Counted from the first letter of the stretch, positions 8,279-16,872 are shown. The stretch: DNA of 41,248 nucleotides from Snuella sedimenti (GCF_016428595.1 NZ_JAELVQ010000030.1:1-41248), one strand, 5' to 3'. Notes: a model not told the origin generated them from the letters alone. Numbers and translations are program-made.

Positions 8279-8426
8279 ACGTTTAAATTTTAGTAATTAA
8301 TTGATTTTATTGTGATTATAAAATTAAGAACGTGTGCAACCACTCCTTACACTCGTTCTCACATTAAAAATTTTAAACATTCCCTATTGTGAAAAAATGC
8401 TTAAATTTTGTTAATGTTCGTTTCAT
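8276..8426 (-). repeat. Family-A leader repeat, copy A2 (abuts the TauE/SafE start)
   Basis: Read on the - strand: micro-ORF (8426-8373), segment 1 (8359-8350), segment 2 (8336-8327), segment 3 (8283-8276). Segment 3 ends in the GTG start codon of the TauE/SafE gene and is perfectly complementary to CACACGTT in segment 2. This copy links the repeat most directly to translation initiation of a protein gene. Confidence 0.75.
8373..8426 (-). CDS. Micro-ORF of leader repeat A2 (17 aa)
   Basis: Encodes MKRTLTKFKHFFTIGNV followed by TAA. It differs from the A1/A4 version at several codons but keeps length, frame and the C-terminal T-x-G-N-V, as expected of a translated leader peptide. No homologue is recognised. 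Confidence 0.45.
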   Translation of the reverse strand: MKRTLTKFKHFFTIGNV

Positions 8427-8524
8427 TTGTTTATATTATAACATTTTTCAAATGTAACATTCCTATTAATTACTTTTCTATTTATTCTATATTCTTACAC
8501 CTAAATCACTATAGTTTTTACTGT

Positions 8525-8544
8525 AAGGTTTATTGTTAAACCTT
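8525..8544 (-). terminator. Small hairpin at the end of the fucose operon
   Basis: AAGGTTTA and TAAACCTT (8525-8532, 8537-8544) form a perfect 8-bp stem overlapping the stop codon of the fuconate dehydratase gene. It has no clear T-run on the - strand, so terminator function is tentative. Confidence 0.35.
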
Positions 8545-9774
8545 TAAATCGCTACTCATACCTGGGTGTTGAGGTACTTTATAGTAACCATCAATAATTT
8601 GAACAGGATATTTAAAATGTGATTTTAAATGTGGAATATGTTCCAAAAATAAAGCTTCGTGACCCATTGCAATATGATTGAATAAAACAAGGTGCTGATG
8701 GATCTGTCCCATATCTCCAACATGTGGAACCACTGGGATCCCAAATTTTTTAGACATTAGGCTAATGGTGATAAATTCTGAGATGCCTCCAACCCGAACA
8801 GCATCTACTTGATTAAAACTCATGCAGCCAGATTGTATAAAATTTTTAAATATGATCTTATTGGGAACATGTTCTCCCAAAGCTAATTTTACGGGAGCTA
8901 TTTCTTTAGCCAGGCGTACATGGGCGTTAACATCGTCAGGATGCGTAGGTTCCTCAATCCAATATGGGTTAATGTCTTTAAGTGCTTTACATACTTCGAT
9001 AGCCTTGGGTAAATGCCATTGCTGGTTAGCGTCTAACATAATGGTTGCCTTGTCACCAGCTGTTTTCCTTACCAATTCAGCTCTGCGAATGTCTCGTTGG
9101 GAGTCGGCTGAGCCTACTTTAAGCTTCATGGCGGTAAAACCAGCATCCATAGCCTTTTTTATGTTTGCTCTTACCTTGTCGTCACTATAATTAAACCATC
9201 CTATTGAGGTGTCGTATCCCGGATAGCCAGTTTGCAATATATTTAGACGTTCTGATTTGGTGGTAGCTTGTTTGGATAGCAGTGAAATAGCCTCTTCGCG
9301 TGTTAAAATATCTTCTAAATAGGATAGGTCCAGCGTGTTAACAATATGTTCGGGAGGCAAGTCGATTAGTAGTTTCCAAAGTGGAACCCCTTTAGATTTC
9401 GCCCACAGATCGAAACAGGCATTAACCACCGATGCAAGGGCTAAGTGTACAATACCTTTATGGGGCCCTAGCCATCGAAAGTTGGGATCGTCGGTCATAA
9501 CTTTATAAGTAGACCCAAAGTTTGCCATTAGATCGTTTATCTCTTTACCTTCAATGTGTTTGGATAAGTAATCAATAGCTTGGCAAACAAGTATATTACC
9601 TGTGCCCAGAGTAAAAGCTAAGCCAGTACCTTCAATACCACTATCAGTATGTAGTTTACAAACGGCGTAGGCGTAAATAGGGGTTGTATGTACGGCATCT
9701 GATCCCGCGCCTTCTTTTAATTCAAATTGGGTATCGACAGAACTTACTTTTTTTATTAAGACAGATTTATTCAT
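8536..9774 (-). CDS. L-fuconate dehydratase (enolase superfamily)
   Basis: 412 residues of the mandelate racemase/muconate lactonising group. Visible active-site residues are Lys217-x-Lys219 (A-M-K-L-K-V-G), metal ligands Asp248, Glu274 and Glu301, and general acid/base His351 (V-P-H-V-G-D-M-G). The spacing matches what I recall of the Xanthomonas L-fuconate dehydratase. The segment G-Y-P-G-Y-D-T-S-I-G-W is also characteristic. It dehydrates L-fuconate to 2-keto-3-deoxy-L-fuconate in the oxidative L-fucose pathway. It is the last gene of the fucose operon, 29 bp after the GH29 gene. Fuconolactonase and the later pathway enzymes are not in the window; the Gfo/Idh/MocA protein could supply the first dehydrogenase step. 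Confidence 0.9.
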   Translation of the reverse strand: MNKSVLIKKVSSVDTQFELKEGAGSDAVHTTPIYAYAVCKLHTDSGIEGTGLAFTLGTGNILVCQAIDYLSKHIEGKEINDLMANFGSTYKVMTDDPNFRWLGPHKGIVHLALASVVNACFDLWAKSKGVPLWKLLIDLPPEHIVNTLDLSYLEDILTREEAISLLSKQATTKSERLNILQTGYPGYDTSIGWFNYSDDKVRANIKKAMDAGFTAMKLKVGSADSQRDIRRAELVRKTAGDKATIMLDANQQWHLPKAIEVCKALKDINPYWIEEPTHPDDVNAHVRLAKEIAPVKLALGEHVPNKIIFKNFIQSGCMSFNQVDAVRVGGISEFITISLMSKKFGIPVVPHVGDMGQIHQHLVLFNHIAMGHEALFLEHIPHLKSHFKYPVQIIDGYYKVPQHPGMSSDLKV

Positions 9775-9803
9775 TTGTTGATTTTCTATGTATAGTTTTA
9801 GGG

Positions 9804-11249
9804 TTAATAGTTTGTCCTATGGATAATTCCGACCGCGTTAGCTGGTTTGTTTAATTCCAGTACAATTACTGATGCTATGGGGTCGGGTAGGGGTTGAGGT
9901 GTTATAATGGTTATGTTGTTTTTATCTTGATTAACAGCTACTTTACTTTTCCCATCCAAGAAATAAGCTTTTTTGATTTTAACCCCTTTAGGAAACGGTA
10001 ATTTTATATTTTGGTGTTTGTTATTTAAAAGGTGGATGTAAATTTTGTTGTCTTTTTTTGTGCTCACCATGTAATCGGTTGGTAAGTATGGTCCTCCATG
10101 CGTATCATATACGGCTTCACCATTTATTTTGAGCCAATCTCCCATTTCCTTAAGACGATCAATTTGACGTTGTTCTATACGGCCGTCTGGCATAGGACCA
10201 ACATTAAATAAAAGATTGCCATCACCACCGACCGTTTGAAGCAATGTTTGGATACACTCTTTTTTTGATTTTAGTTTATCATTGGGTTTCCATGCCCATT
10301 GTTTGGCTATGGTCATACAGGTTTCCCAAGGGGTATTTGTGTTGAATTCTCCTATGCGTTGCTCAGGTGTTAAATAATCGCCTGCATATTTACTACTTCT
10401 TGGCTGATCTGTTTTGGTCATGGCTTCGATTTCTTTATCAATTCGATCGTTGATAATAATATCTTTTTTCAAAGTACGCAGGTAGGCATATAATTCCATG
10501 CCCATTTCGTGGGTATAAGCATCTTCCCAGCCACCGTCAAACCAGATCAAAAACGGATCGTAATTTTCTATTAGTTCTTTTAACTGGTCTTTCATGTATT
10601 GAAAGTAAATAGTCATATCGGATGTTTCTAAAGGCCTGGTGTCATTAGCGTAACGCGTGGCATAATGTTCATGTTTCCAGTCGGCAATAGAATAATATGC
10701 TCCAAAAAGTAAACCTTGTTTTTTACATTCAACAGCGAGTTGTTTTGCCACGTCTTTTTTATAAGGTGAATTTGTTATATCATAATCGGTATGTTTAGAG
10801 TCCCAAAGACAAAATCCGTCATGGTGTTTTGTGGTAAGCACAATATATTTCATGCCAGCATCTTTGGCTGCTTTTACCCATGCTTTAGCATCAAAAAGCA
10901 CTGGATTAAATTCTTTATACAGATTGTCATATTCTTCTATTGGGATTTGTTTTCCTCGTGACCAGCCTATTTCTTCACCTCTTAAGGAAACGGGACCCCA
11001 ATGGATAAACATACCAAAGCGCATAGCCGTAAAATTGTTTATGGCTTGTTTCGGAGATTTTAGATTGGGGTTAGCTTCACCACCACCCATATGTTGCGCA
11101 TATAAGTTACCTAAGAATAAAATTGTCACAATGAGCAGTACTGATTTTATACGGTAATTGAGATTTTGATACTCTGAGGTTTGTCTCGAAATCAAAATAT
11201 ATTTCTTAAATAATCCTCGTGGCCTTGACCAGTCGTTTGTTGAATTCAT
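9804..11249 (-). CDS. Alpha-L-fucosidase, GH29
   Basis: 481 residues as translated. GH29 motifs: F-G-M-F-I-H-W-G (78-85), K-H-H-D-G-F-C-L-W-D-S (141-151) and the nucleophile Asp238 in F-L-I-W-F-D-G-G-W. It releases L-fucose from fucosylated glycans, probably in the periplasm. A Sec-type hydrophobic core (K-S-V-L-L-I-V-T-I-L-F-L) ending L-Y-A-Q lies at residues 35-51, far from the N-terminus. The first ~33 residues are translated from a copy of intergenic repeat family C. The expected start (I-K-S-V-L-L) reads ATA, so ATG 11247-11249 or an in-frame TTG at residue 19 must serve. Located 17 bp after the Gfo/Idh/MocA gene in the seven-gene fucose operon. Confidence 0.9.
   Translation of the reverse strand: MNSTNDWSRPRGLFKKYILISRQTSEYQNLNYRIKSVLLIVTILFLGNLYAQHMGGGEANPNLKSPKQAINNFTAMRFGMFIHWGPVSLRGEEIGWSRGKQIPIEEYDNLYKEFNPVLFDAKAWVKAAKDAGMKYIVLTTKHHDGFCLWDSKHTDYDITNSPYKKDVAKQLAVECKKQGLLFGAYYSIADWKHEHYATRYANDTRPLETSDMTIYFQYMKDQLKELIENYDPFLIWFDGGWEDAYTHEMGMELYAYLRTLKKDIIINDRIDKEIEAMTKTDQPRSSKYAGDYLTPEQRIGEFNTNTPWETCMTIAKQWAWKPNDKLKSKKECIQTLLQTVGGDGNLLFNVGPMPDGRIEQRQIDRLKEMGDWLKINGEAVYDTHGGPYLPTDYMVSTKKDNKIYIHLLNNKHQNIKLPFPKGVKIKKAYFLDGKSKVAVNQDKNNITIITPQPLPDPIASVIVLELNKPANAVGIIHRTNY
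11152..11240 (-). repeat. Family-C repeat, copy C1, inside the 5' end of the GH29 frame
   Basis: Similar to 30618-30709 (C2) over ~90 bp, with an identical core TTTTGATTTCGAGACAA, and partly to 29510-29550 (C3). The other two copies are intergenic. It provides the first ~33 codons of the GH29 reading frame. Confidence 0.65.
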
Positions 11250-11266
11250 AAATTTATTAGTTCTGT

Positions 11267-12343
11267 TTATTTTAAATTTGAAGGGTTAAAGCCCCCTTTT
11301 TCACTAGAGATATAGGCTGCTTCTACCAATTTCATGGTTTCGAAGGCGTCTGCTGTACTATGGGGTAATGCTATGTTTTTATCCAACACATGCCGTTGCA
11401 ATCCAGCCATGGTACCGACAAAAGCTTCAGGAAACCACCCACCTTTAATTTCAATTTCTTTCCAATCGGTTTGTTTGTCGTCTAAAAGTTTGTATTCAAA
11501 CTTTGCAGGAACTCCTTTTGGATAATCCATAGATAAACCAATGCGAATTTTTATAGCTCCTTTAGTGCCTTCTATTTTGAAATAAGATTGCTGGTGTTTC
11601 AGTCCGAATTCATGACCGTGATTGGTGATTATTCTAGCTTGTGTGCATTCATCATAATCTAAAATCATAGTTGTTCTGGTAGAGGCCAATGCTTTCATCT
11701 TGGGATGTTTTAACGTACTGGCATAAATTTTTTGAGGGTTTCCTAAAAAACTGCGAATTAAATCTAAATAATGCACACTGTGATACAGGATTTCCACTCT
11801 GGGAAGTTGAAACAAAAAGTCCCATAAATGCCAAGGTGTGTATACACAAACCATAAGCTCCATGTCATATACTTCGCCTAATAGTCCTCGATCTATCATG
11901 TCTCTTGCAGCTATAATATAAGGTGCGTAGCGTAACTGAAAATTCACTGCAGAAACGAGTCTTTTTCTTTTGCATATTTCTAGTATTTGCTTGGCTTCTT
12001 CTAGCGTTTCACCCATTGGTTTTTGGATAAGAACAGGAGATCCATCCGGTAATTGCTCTAAAATTTCGGCATGTAAATTAGCTGGTAATGCCAAATCGAA
12101 AATGGCATTGTGTTTTTGACCTTCAGAGATTATGACTTCCAAGGAGGGGTATACATGTTCTACAATACTAAAATCATTCTTTAGAGCTTCTGCTTTAGAG
12201 AGAGTTTGGTCATAAATGCCTAATACTTTAAAACCTGCCATCGTATATGCTGGTAAATGGGCATCTTTTATAATACCTCCAGCTCCAATGATGACTATTG
12301 GAATCGGCTTTTCAGGTAATATGGGTTGTTGTGATAAAATCAT
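11267..12343 (-). CDS. Gfo/Idh/MocA family NAD(P)-dependent oxidoreductase
   Basis: 358 residues. The N-terminal Rossmann fold has I-V-I-I-G-A-G-G-I-I-K-D-A-H (16-29). The family's E-K-P motif appears as I-Q-K-P (Lys108), and the C-terminal half carries H-S-V-H-Y-L-D with His191 and Asp194 as likely catalytic residues. The family oxidises sugar hydroxyl or hemiacetal groups. In this operon a role as L-fucose dehydrogenase (fucose to fuconolactone) or in processing another released sugar is plausible but inferred. No signal peptide, so cytoplasmic. Flanked by the sulfatase (16 bp) and GH29 (17 bp). Confidence 0.8.
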   Translation of the reverse strand: MILSQQPILPEKPIPIVIIGAGGIIKDAHLPAYTMAGFKVLGIYDQTLSKAEALKNDFSIVEHVYPSLEVIISEGQKHNAIFDLALPANLHAEILEQLPDGSPVLIQKPMGETLEEAKQILEICKRKRLVSAVNFQLRYAPYIIAARDMIDRGLLGEVYDMELMVCVYTPWHLWDFLFQLPRVEILYHSVHYLDLIRSFLGNPQKIYASTLKHPKMKALASTRTTMILDYDECTQARIITNHGHEFGLKHQQSYFKIEGTKGAIKIRIGLSMDYPKGVPAKFEYKLLDDKQTDWKEIEIKGGWFPEAFVGTMAGLQRHVLDKNIALPHSTADAFETMKLVEAAYISSEKGGFNPSNLK

Positions 12344-12359
12344 AGGATTCTTCTTAATA

Positions 12360-13901
12360 TTAATTTCTGTTGCTGTTGCCTTTTTCCTTGTAATGGTTGA
12401 GCAGATCTGTTAATTTATTGACTATGTTGGGATGTTGATCATAAAGATTCGTGGTTTCTGATGGATCGTTTGTTAAATTGTATAGCTGTCCGTTTGTAGC
12501 AACAGGAATACCTTCAGTTTTTAAGCTTCTACTAAAACCGCCAGAGTCTTTTCCTAATATAAGTTTCCAATCTCCTTTTCTAATAGCAAAGGTTCCATTG
12601 ATGGAATGGTGAACAATATCCGATCTCACTGCTTTATCTGTGCCCAATAAAAGAGGGGAGATGTCATAACTGTCTTCCATGGTTTTTTCAGCATCGTGAG
12701 GGATATCTAAAATAGAAGCCACTGAAGCTATAATGTCTGTTAGACAAATAACCTGATTGCTAATAGTATTGGCTTTTATTTTTTTTGGCCATGAAGCAAT
12801 AAAGGGTACGCGATGGCCACCTTCCCAAATATCTGCTTTCATACCTTTCCATGGCTTACTTGGGTCATGACCGTATTTTTTAATAGAAGCGATAGGGCCT
12901 CCCATATTAGTGCCATCTCTTTGGGGAGAACCATTATCGGAGGTAAAGATGAGCAAAGTATTGTTAAATTGTCCTGATGCTTTTAGGGCATCTACTACCT
13001 GGCCGACGGACCAATCTACTTCGTGAACAAAATCACCATAGGGGCCTATTTCGGTTTTACCTCTAAAATTTGAGGCGGGCGCGATGGGAGTATGTGGCGC
13101 TGTTAAAGCAAAGTAAAGAAAGAAGGGTTGTTTGGTCTGCGATTGTTCTTTTATGTAATTAACAGCTCTTTTTGTGATTTCGGACATTACATTTTCTAAA
13201 CTCCAACCTTCGGACATAGGGCCAATTCCGCCATACATGTCTTTAGGTTTTAATTGGTTGGGGATGCTTGTTAGGGTATTGTTCTCAAAAAAAGTATAGG
13301 GTGCAAAATTTGGAACATCGTCACCAAAATAATAGTCAAATCCAGCTTCTAGGGGACCACCACCTAAAGGTTTTGAAAAGTCGATGTGTTTCCAAAGGTC
13401 GTTACGTCCTTTAAGCTCATAATCTCCAATAGATATGGTGTCATTCATATAGCCGTTAGAGGTATTAGAAGGCCATCTCCACCCTAAGTGCCATTTTCCA
13501 ATACAAGCTGTTGTGTAGTTTTTAATTTTTAATAGTTTTGGAAGTGTTAATTTGTTTTTAGCTATTAAAGGCTTATCCCACATCCACAATACGCTTTTCT
13601 TTAATTCGGTACGCCAAGCATACTGCCCGGTCAATAGGCCATACCGCGTAGGGGTACAAACACTACTGGGCGTATGGGCATCGGTGAATCGAATACCTGT
13701 TTGTGCCAACGTGTTAATGTTAGGTGTTGGTATTTTGGAATCGCTATTATAGATTTGAGGATCACCATACCCTAGGTCATCTGCTAAAATAATGACAATA
13801 TTAGGAGGTGTTGTTTTACTTTTCTTATTTATGTTTTTGCAAGATGTGCAAAGTAATACGATGCTAAAAGGTAAAAGAATATATTTTATTTTATTTCTCA
13901 T
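12360..13901 (-). CDS. Type I (formylglycine-dependent) sulfatase, lipoprotein
   Basis: 513 residues. A lipoprotein signal ends L-C-T-S-C (Cys21), placing the enzyme on the cell envelope. The sulfatase signature S-V-C-T-P-T-R has Cys82 as the residue to be converted to formylglycine, and the metal-binding A-D-D-L-G-Y-G starts at 40. The C-terminal N-D-P-x-E-x-x-N motif is typical of the arylsulfatase S1 family. A sulfatase next to a GH29 fucosidase and fuconate dehydratase points to sulfated fucans, but the sulfated position cannot be deduced. The gene overlaps the mutarotase gene by 11 bp. The maturing enzyme (anaerobic sulfatase maturase or FGE) is not in the window. Confidence 0.9.
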   Translation of the reverse strand: MRNKIKYILLPFSIVLLCTSCKNINKKSKTTPPNIVIILADDLGYGDPQIYNSDSKIPTPNINTLAQTGIRFTDAHTPSSVCTPTRYGLLTGQYAWRTELKKSVLWMWDKPLIAKNKLTLPKLLKIKNYTTACIGKWHLGWRWPSNTSNGYMNDTISIGDYELKGRNDLWKHIDFSKPLGGGPLEAGFDYYFGDDVPNFAPYTFFENNTLTSIPNQLKPKDMYGGIGPMSEGWSLENVMSEITKRAVNYIKEQSQTKQPFFLYFALTAPHTPIAPASNFRGKTEIGPYGDFVHEVDWSVGQVVDALKASGQFNNTLLIFTSDNGSPQRDGTNMGGPIASIKKYGHDPSKPWKGMKADIWEGGHRVPFIASWPKKIKANTISNQVICLTDIIASVASILDIPHDAEKTMEDSYDISPLLLGTDKAVRSDIVHHSINGTFAIRKGDWKLILGKDSGGFSRSLKTEGIPVATNGQLYNLTNDPSETTNLYDQHPNIVNKLTDLLNHYKEKGNSNRN

Positions 13902-14586
13902 ACATTATATTGTTAATTAATGTCATAGGAAACCATTTTTCTACAGCTTTACTTTTGGGGTTTACCTTTTGAAATTGAGAAACATAGTTTTGCCATTCTT
14001 TTTCTTGGGGTAGCTTAGCCCATTTTTCACCGTCTTTTTCCATATCAAAATGAGGTGATGTATCCATAATAAGGTAGGCTTGGTATTCATGAAGGTAAAT
14101 TTCCATGTCCTTTATACCTATAGTGTTCATGTTCTTTAATATTTGGGGCCAAATTGAGTCATATTTATGAAGTTTAATGTACTCGTTTCGTTTGTTTTCA
14201 TTATTAACAAGCCCTAGTGTCATCACTATTCTTTTACTATTTCTTATTTTTTTTGATAAAGGGTCTTTTAATGGAGCTTTTTGGAAGATTCTACGGAGTT
14301 GAACAGCTGTAATCAAATTGATGGTATCGCTGATTAACTTAGCAACTTGATTTGTACTTTTATATTTGTTTAAAGAAATATTTAGGTCGGTTAAATTGAA
14401 ATTGTAGGTGATATCCAAAATCAAAAAAACAGTTTCTTCGTTTTTATAAAGCTCTAAGCTTACTAGACCAGAAATAGGTAATTCTGTATTAATGTGCTTC
14501 TCGATATTTAATGAAAAGCCCAGCTTTTCAAATTCTTTTGTAGAATATGAAAAGCAAAATCGATTTATGTAATTGGCTTTAGACAT
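13891..14586 (-). CDS. Two-domain L-rhamnose/L-fucose mutarotase-like protein
   Basis: 231 residues. The C-terminal part (about 117-225) is a clear RhaM-type mutarotase: K-R-I-V-M-T-L-G-L-V, L-H-K-Y-D-S-I-W-P with His140, G-I-K-D-M-E-I-Y-L and W-A-K-L-P-Q. RhaM proteins are about 105 residues and interconvert sugar anomers. The first ~110 residues look like a diverged copy of the same ferredoxin-like fold (R-F-C-F-S-Y near the start, S-L-E-L-Y-K-N-E-E-T-V-F-L-I where the intact domain has M-E-I-Y-L-H-E-Y-Q-A-Y-L-I), though without the conserved His/Trp residues. That would make it an internal pseudo-dimer. In this operon L-fucose is the likely sugar. It lies 2 bp after the symporter gene. Confidence 0.75.
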   Translation of the reverse strand: MSKANYINRFCFSYSTKEFEKLGFSLNIEKHINTELPISGLVSLELYKNEETVFLILDITYNFNLTDLNISLNKYKSTNQVAKLISDTINLITAVQLRRIFQKAPLKDPLSKKIRNSKRIVMTLGLVNNENKRNEYIKLHKYDSIWPQILKNMNTIGIKDMEIYLHEYQAYLIMDTSPHFDMEKDGEKWAKLPQEKEWQNYVSQFQKVNPKSKAVEKWFPMTLINNIMYEK

Positions 14587-14588
14587 AA

Positions 14589-16187
14589 CTAATAGAAAAT
14601 ACAGTAGATTATCAGCATGACTGCCACTAACGTAATACTAAGAATGTTTACAGTTTTAGATGATGCTTTTGCTTTTAGGTAAAACGTGTCTGGAATGTGT
14701 TGTTCTGAGGTGTCAAAATACGAAACCAGTGCATAAATCACCGAAGAAATAATAAAGTAAACATAGGTTTGTCGCAGCCAGTTGATATCTAAACCCTCTT
14801 GGCTTGATACATAATTTTTAATCCCGTTAATTGTTGCATATTTCTCGATGAGAAATATGGTAGCAGCTATTAAACTACCGCCTAATAGTGTCCAAAAGGA
14901 TGCGTTGGCCGTTCCTTTTTTAGAAAGTATACCCCACAAAAAAACGGCAACTATTGAAGGGGCAAAAATACTGAACATTTGATTGATAAGTTCGAAGATA
15001 GCACCTAAATCACCTAGAAATGGCGACCAAGCCACAGCTAATAACAACACTGTAATGCTGGTAATTTTACCAATTCGTATTTTATTAGTATCCGACAGGT
15101 TCGGGTTTAATTTATTGAAGACATCATACACGATAAGAGTGGAGCAACTGTTTAATGCAGCGGCTACACTACTCATAACGGCAGCTAATAAGGCAGCAAC
15201 CATAAGCCCTTTTAGTCCAACAGGCATTAATTTTAAGATCATTATTGGTAATACACTTTTGGTATTTGTGCCTATGTCGTCTTTAAATAGGGCAAAAGCT
15301 AAGATACCAGGTATCACCATGATAAATACGGGTAATATTTTTAAAAAGCCCGCGAATAGAGCACCAAGCTTGGCTTGTTTTTCCGATCTGGCGCCAAGTA
15401 CACGTTGTACAATGGTTTGGTCGGTGCACCAATACCAAATGCCTAATACTAAATGACCAAATAGAATATCCAAAAAGGTAAACCCTTTTTTTGCCTCGTC
15501 AAAGCTAACAGCTTTAAGCCTATCGGGATCTACAGCTTCTTTTAAGGCCTCATAGGAGTTGATGCCGATTTCGGGAAGTTTATAGATGGCTAATAGGGTA
15601 ATGGTTAGTGACCCAATAATGAGAATAACGGTTTGTACGGTTTCTGTAACTACTACCGAAACTAACCCGCCAATAACAGTATAAATGCCTGTTGCTATAG
15701 CAATAATAATAATGGATATAAAAATGTTTAAGCCAAACATTTTTTCGAATACAACAGCACCAGCATAAAAGCTAACGCCAATATGCATAAATAGAGCGGC
15801 TAGAATACTAAAAACAGCCAATAGAATTCTTGAACGACCGTCGTAACGTTTTTCCAGAAACTCTGGTAGTGTTGTGATTTTTGTTCGCAAGTAAAATGGA
15901 ACAAAAATAAAAGCTAGTATAATGAGTTCGAAGGCCGAAAACCATTCGAAATTTCCCCATACGATGCCATCTTTAAATCCCGATTCTGCCAAACCGACTA
16001 AATGTACCGTAGAAATATTTGAGGCAAAGAGGGAAGCACCTATTACGGCCCATGTCAATGATTTTCCTGCGAGAAAGTAACCTTGACTAGTATTCTTTTT
16101 TTTACGACTATACCATAGCCCTACAAAGATTATTAATATAATGTAAAGGATAATGATGGATAGATCTATAGTTGAGATGGATGTCAT
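14589..16187 (-). CDS. Sodium:solute symporter (SSS family), probable L-fucose uptake
   Basis: 532 residues with about 13-14 membrane helices. SSS hallmarks near the N-terminus include Y-F-L-A-G-K-S-L-T-W and G-A-S-L-F-A-S-N-I-S (about 36-57), and the family G-G-L-x-x-V-V-x-T-E-x-x-Q motif lies in mid-protein. The family couples Na+ to uptake of sugars and other solutes across the inner membrane. Here the released monosaccharide, probably L-fucose, is the inferred substrate because it sits with a mutarotase, GH29 and fuconate dehydratase. Its start overlaps the stop of the tetR gene by 4 bp (ATGA), implying translational coupling. Confidence 0.85.
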   Translation of the reverse strand: MTSISTIDLSIIILYIILIIFVGLWYSRKKKNTSQGYFLAGKSLTWAVIGASLFASNISTVHLVGLAESGFKDGIVWGNFEWFSAFELIILAFIFVPFYLRTKITTLPEFLEKRYDGRSRILLAVFSILAALFMHIGVSFYAGAVVFEKMFGLNIFISIIIIAIATGIYTVIGGLVSVVVTETVQTVILIIGSLTITLLAIYKLPEIGINSYEALKEAVDPDRLKAVSFDEAKKGFTFLDILFGHLVLGIWYWCTDQTIVQRVLGARSEKQAKLGALFAGFLKILPVFIMVIPGILAFALFKDDIGTNTKSVLPIMILKLMPVGLKGLMVAALLAAVMSSVAAALNSCSTLIVYDVFNKLNPNLSDTNKIRIGKITSITVLLLAVAWSPFLGDLGAIFELINQMFSIFAPSIVAVFLWGILSKKGTANASFWTLLGGSLIAATIFLIEKYATINGIKNYVSSQEGLDINWLRQTYVYFIISSVIYALVSYFDTSEQHIPDTFYLKAKASSKTVNILSITLVAVMLIIYCIFY

Positions 16188-16813
16188 TGGGTTATGGAAT
16201 TGGTTTTTGTAATAGTATTATAAGCTTGTAGTCCTTTTGCAGTCATATGTGGAGTTAGTAAATCCCATACATAAGTGGACATTTTTGATTTTTGATTAGT
16301 TTCAAAATACGAAAGAACTTCTTGCTGCGATTTCCAGAAGGTGATTAGGATACGAATGGTATGTTGCAGTCGCAAGTACATACCGGGAATGGATTCCTTT
16401 TTAAAATACCCAAGTTCAGTAAACCGATCATAAAAATGGCTCATTTGAGCTTTTCGTATTTGAAAAGTTTTATCTAATAAGGCACTTACTTTAGGGTAGT
16501 TTCTCGAAATTTCCAATACATCTAAATTAAAAAACAAATAGTCCTTATGGAATTGCTCTAGTTTTGTAAGTAGTTCATTAAAATGTAAAAAAGGATTTTC
16601 AGCATCTTTCCCTTCTTTATAAACTTGAGAAATATCTTTTTTCATTTGTTTATAGATAGCCATAAGCAAGGCTTCTTTATTTGGGAAATGATATTCTAGG
16701 TTTCCATGACTTATCTTCAGGGCTTTTGCTATGTCACGACTTGTTACATTGGTGACTCCTAGTGTGTTATAAGAGTAAATGGCCTGGTTGATAATACGTT
16801 GTTTGGTCTTCAT
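16184..16813 (-). CDS. TetR family transcriptional regulator of the fucose operon
   Basis: 209 residues. An N-terminal helix-turn-helix (T-S-R-D-I-A-K-A-L-K-I-S-H-G-N-L-E-Y-H-F-P-N-K-E-A-L) lies at about 23-48; the rest is a helical ligand-binding domain without a recognised ligand signature. It is the first gene of the seven-gene fucose operon and overlaps the symporter start. A 38-bp perfect palindrome overlapping its presumed -7 element suggests autorepression relieved by a sugar or pathway intermediate (inferred). Bacteroidota fucose and PUL systems more often use GntR, HTCS or SusR-type regulators, so a TetR protein here is notable. Confidence 0.85.
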   Translation of the reverse strand: MKTKQRIINQAIYSYNTLGVTNVTSRDIAKALKISHGNLEYHFPNKEALLMAIYKQMKKDISQVYKEGKDAENPFLHFNELLTKLEQFHKDYLFFNLDVLEISRNYPKVSALLDKTFQIRKAQMSHFYDRFTELGYFKKESIPGMYLRLQHTIRILITFWKSQQEVLSYFETNQKSKMSTYVWDLLTPHMTAKGLQAYNTITKTNSITQ

Positions 16814-16830
16814 TTTTAGGTGATAGATTC

Positions 16831-16872
16831 CAAAAATAATAAAATTAGGGCATTTGCCCTAATTTTATTATT
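16831..16872 (-). promoter_or_regulatory. TetR promoter -7 box and overlapping 38-bp perfect palindrome (operator or terminator)
   Basis: An 18-bp arm ending AAAATTAGGGCA (16835-16852) is exactly complementary to the arm at 16855-16872, with a 2-bp centre. On the - strand its end runs into TATTTTTG (16838-16831), a TAnnTTTG -7 box 17 bp from the tetR ATG, so the palindrome occupies the -7 to -33 spacer, where a repressor would bind. It also lies 78 bp downstream of the HAD gene and could act as that gene's terminator. Confidence 0.6.
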
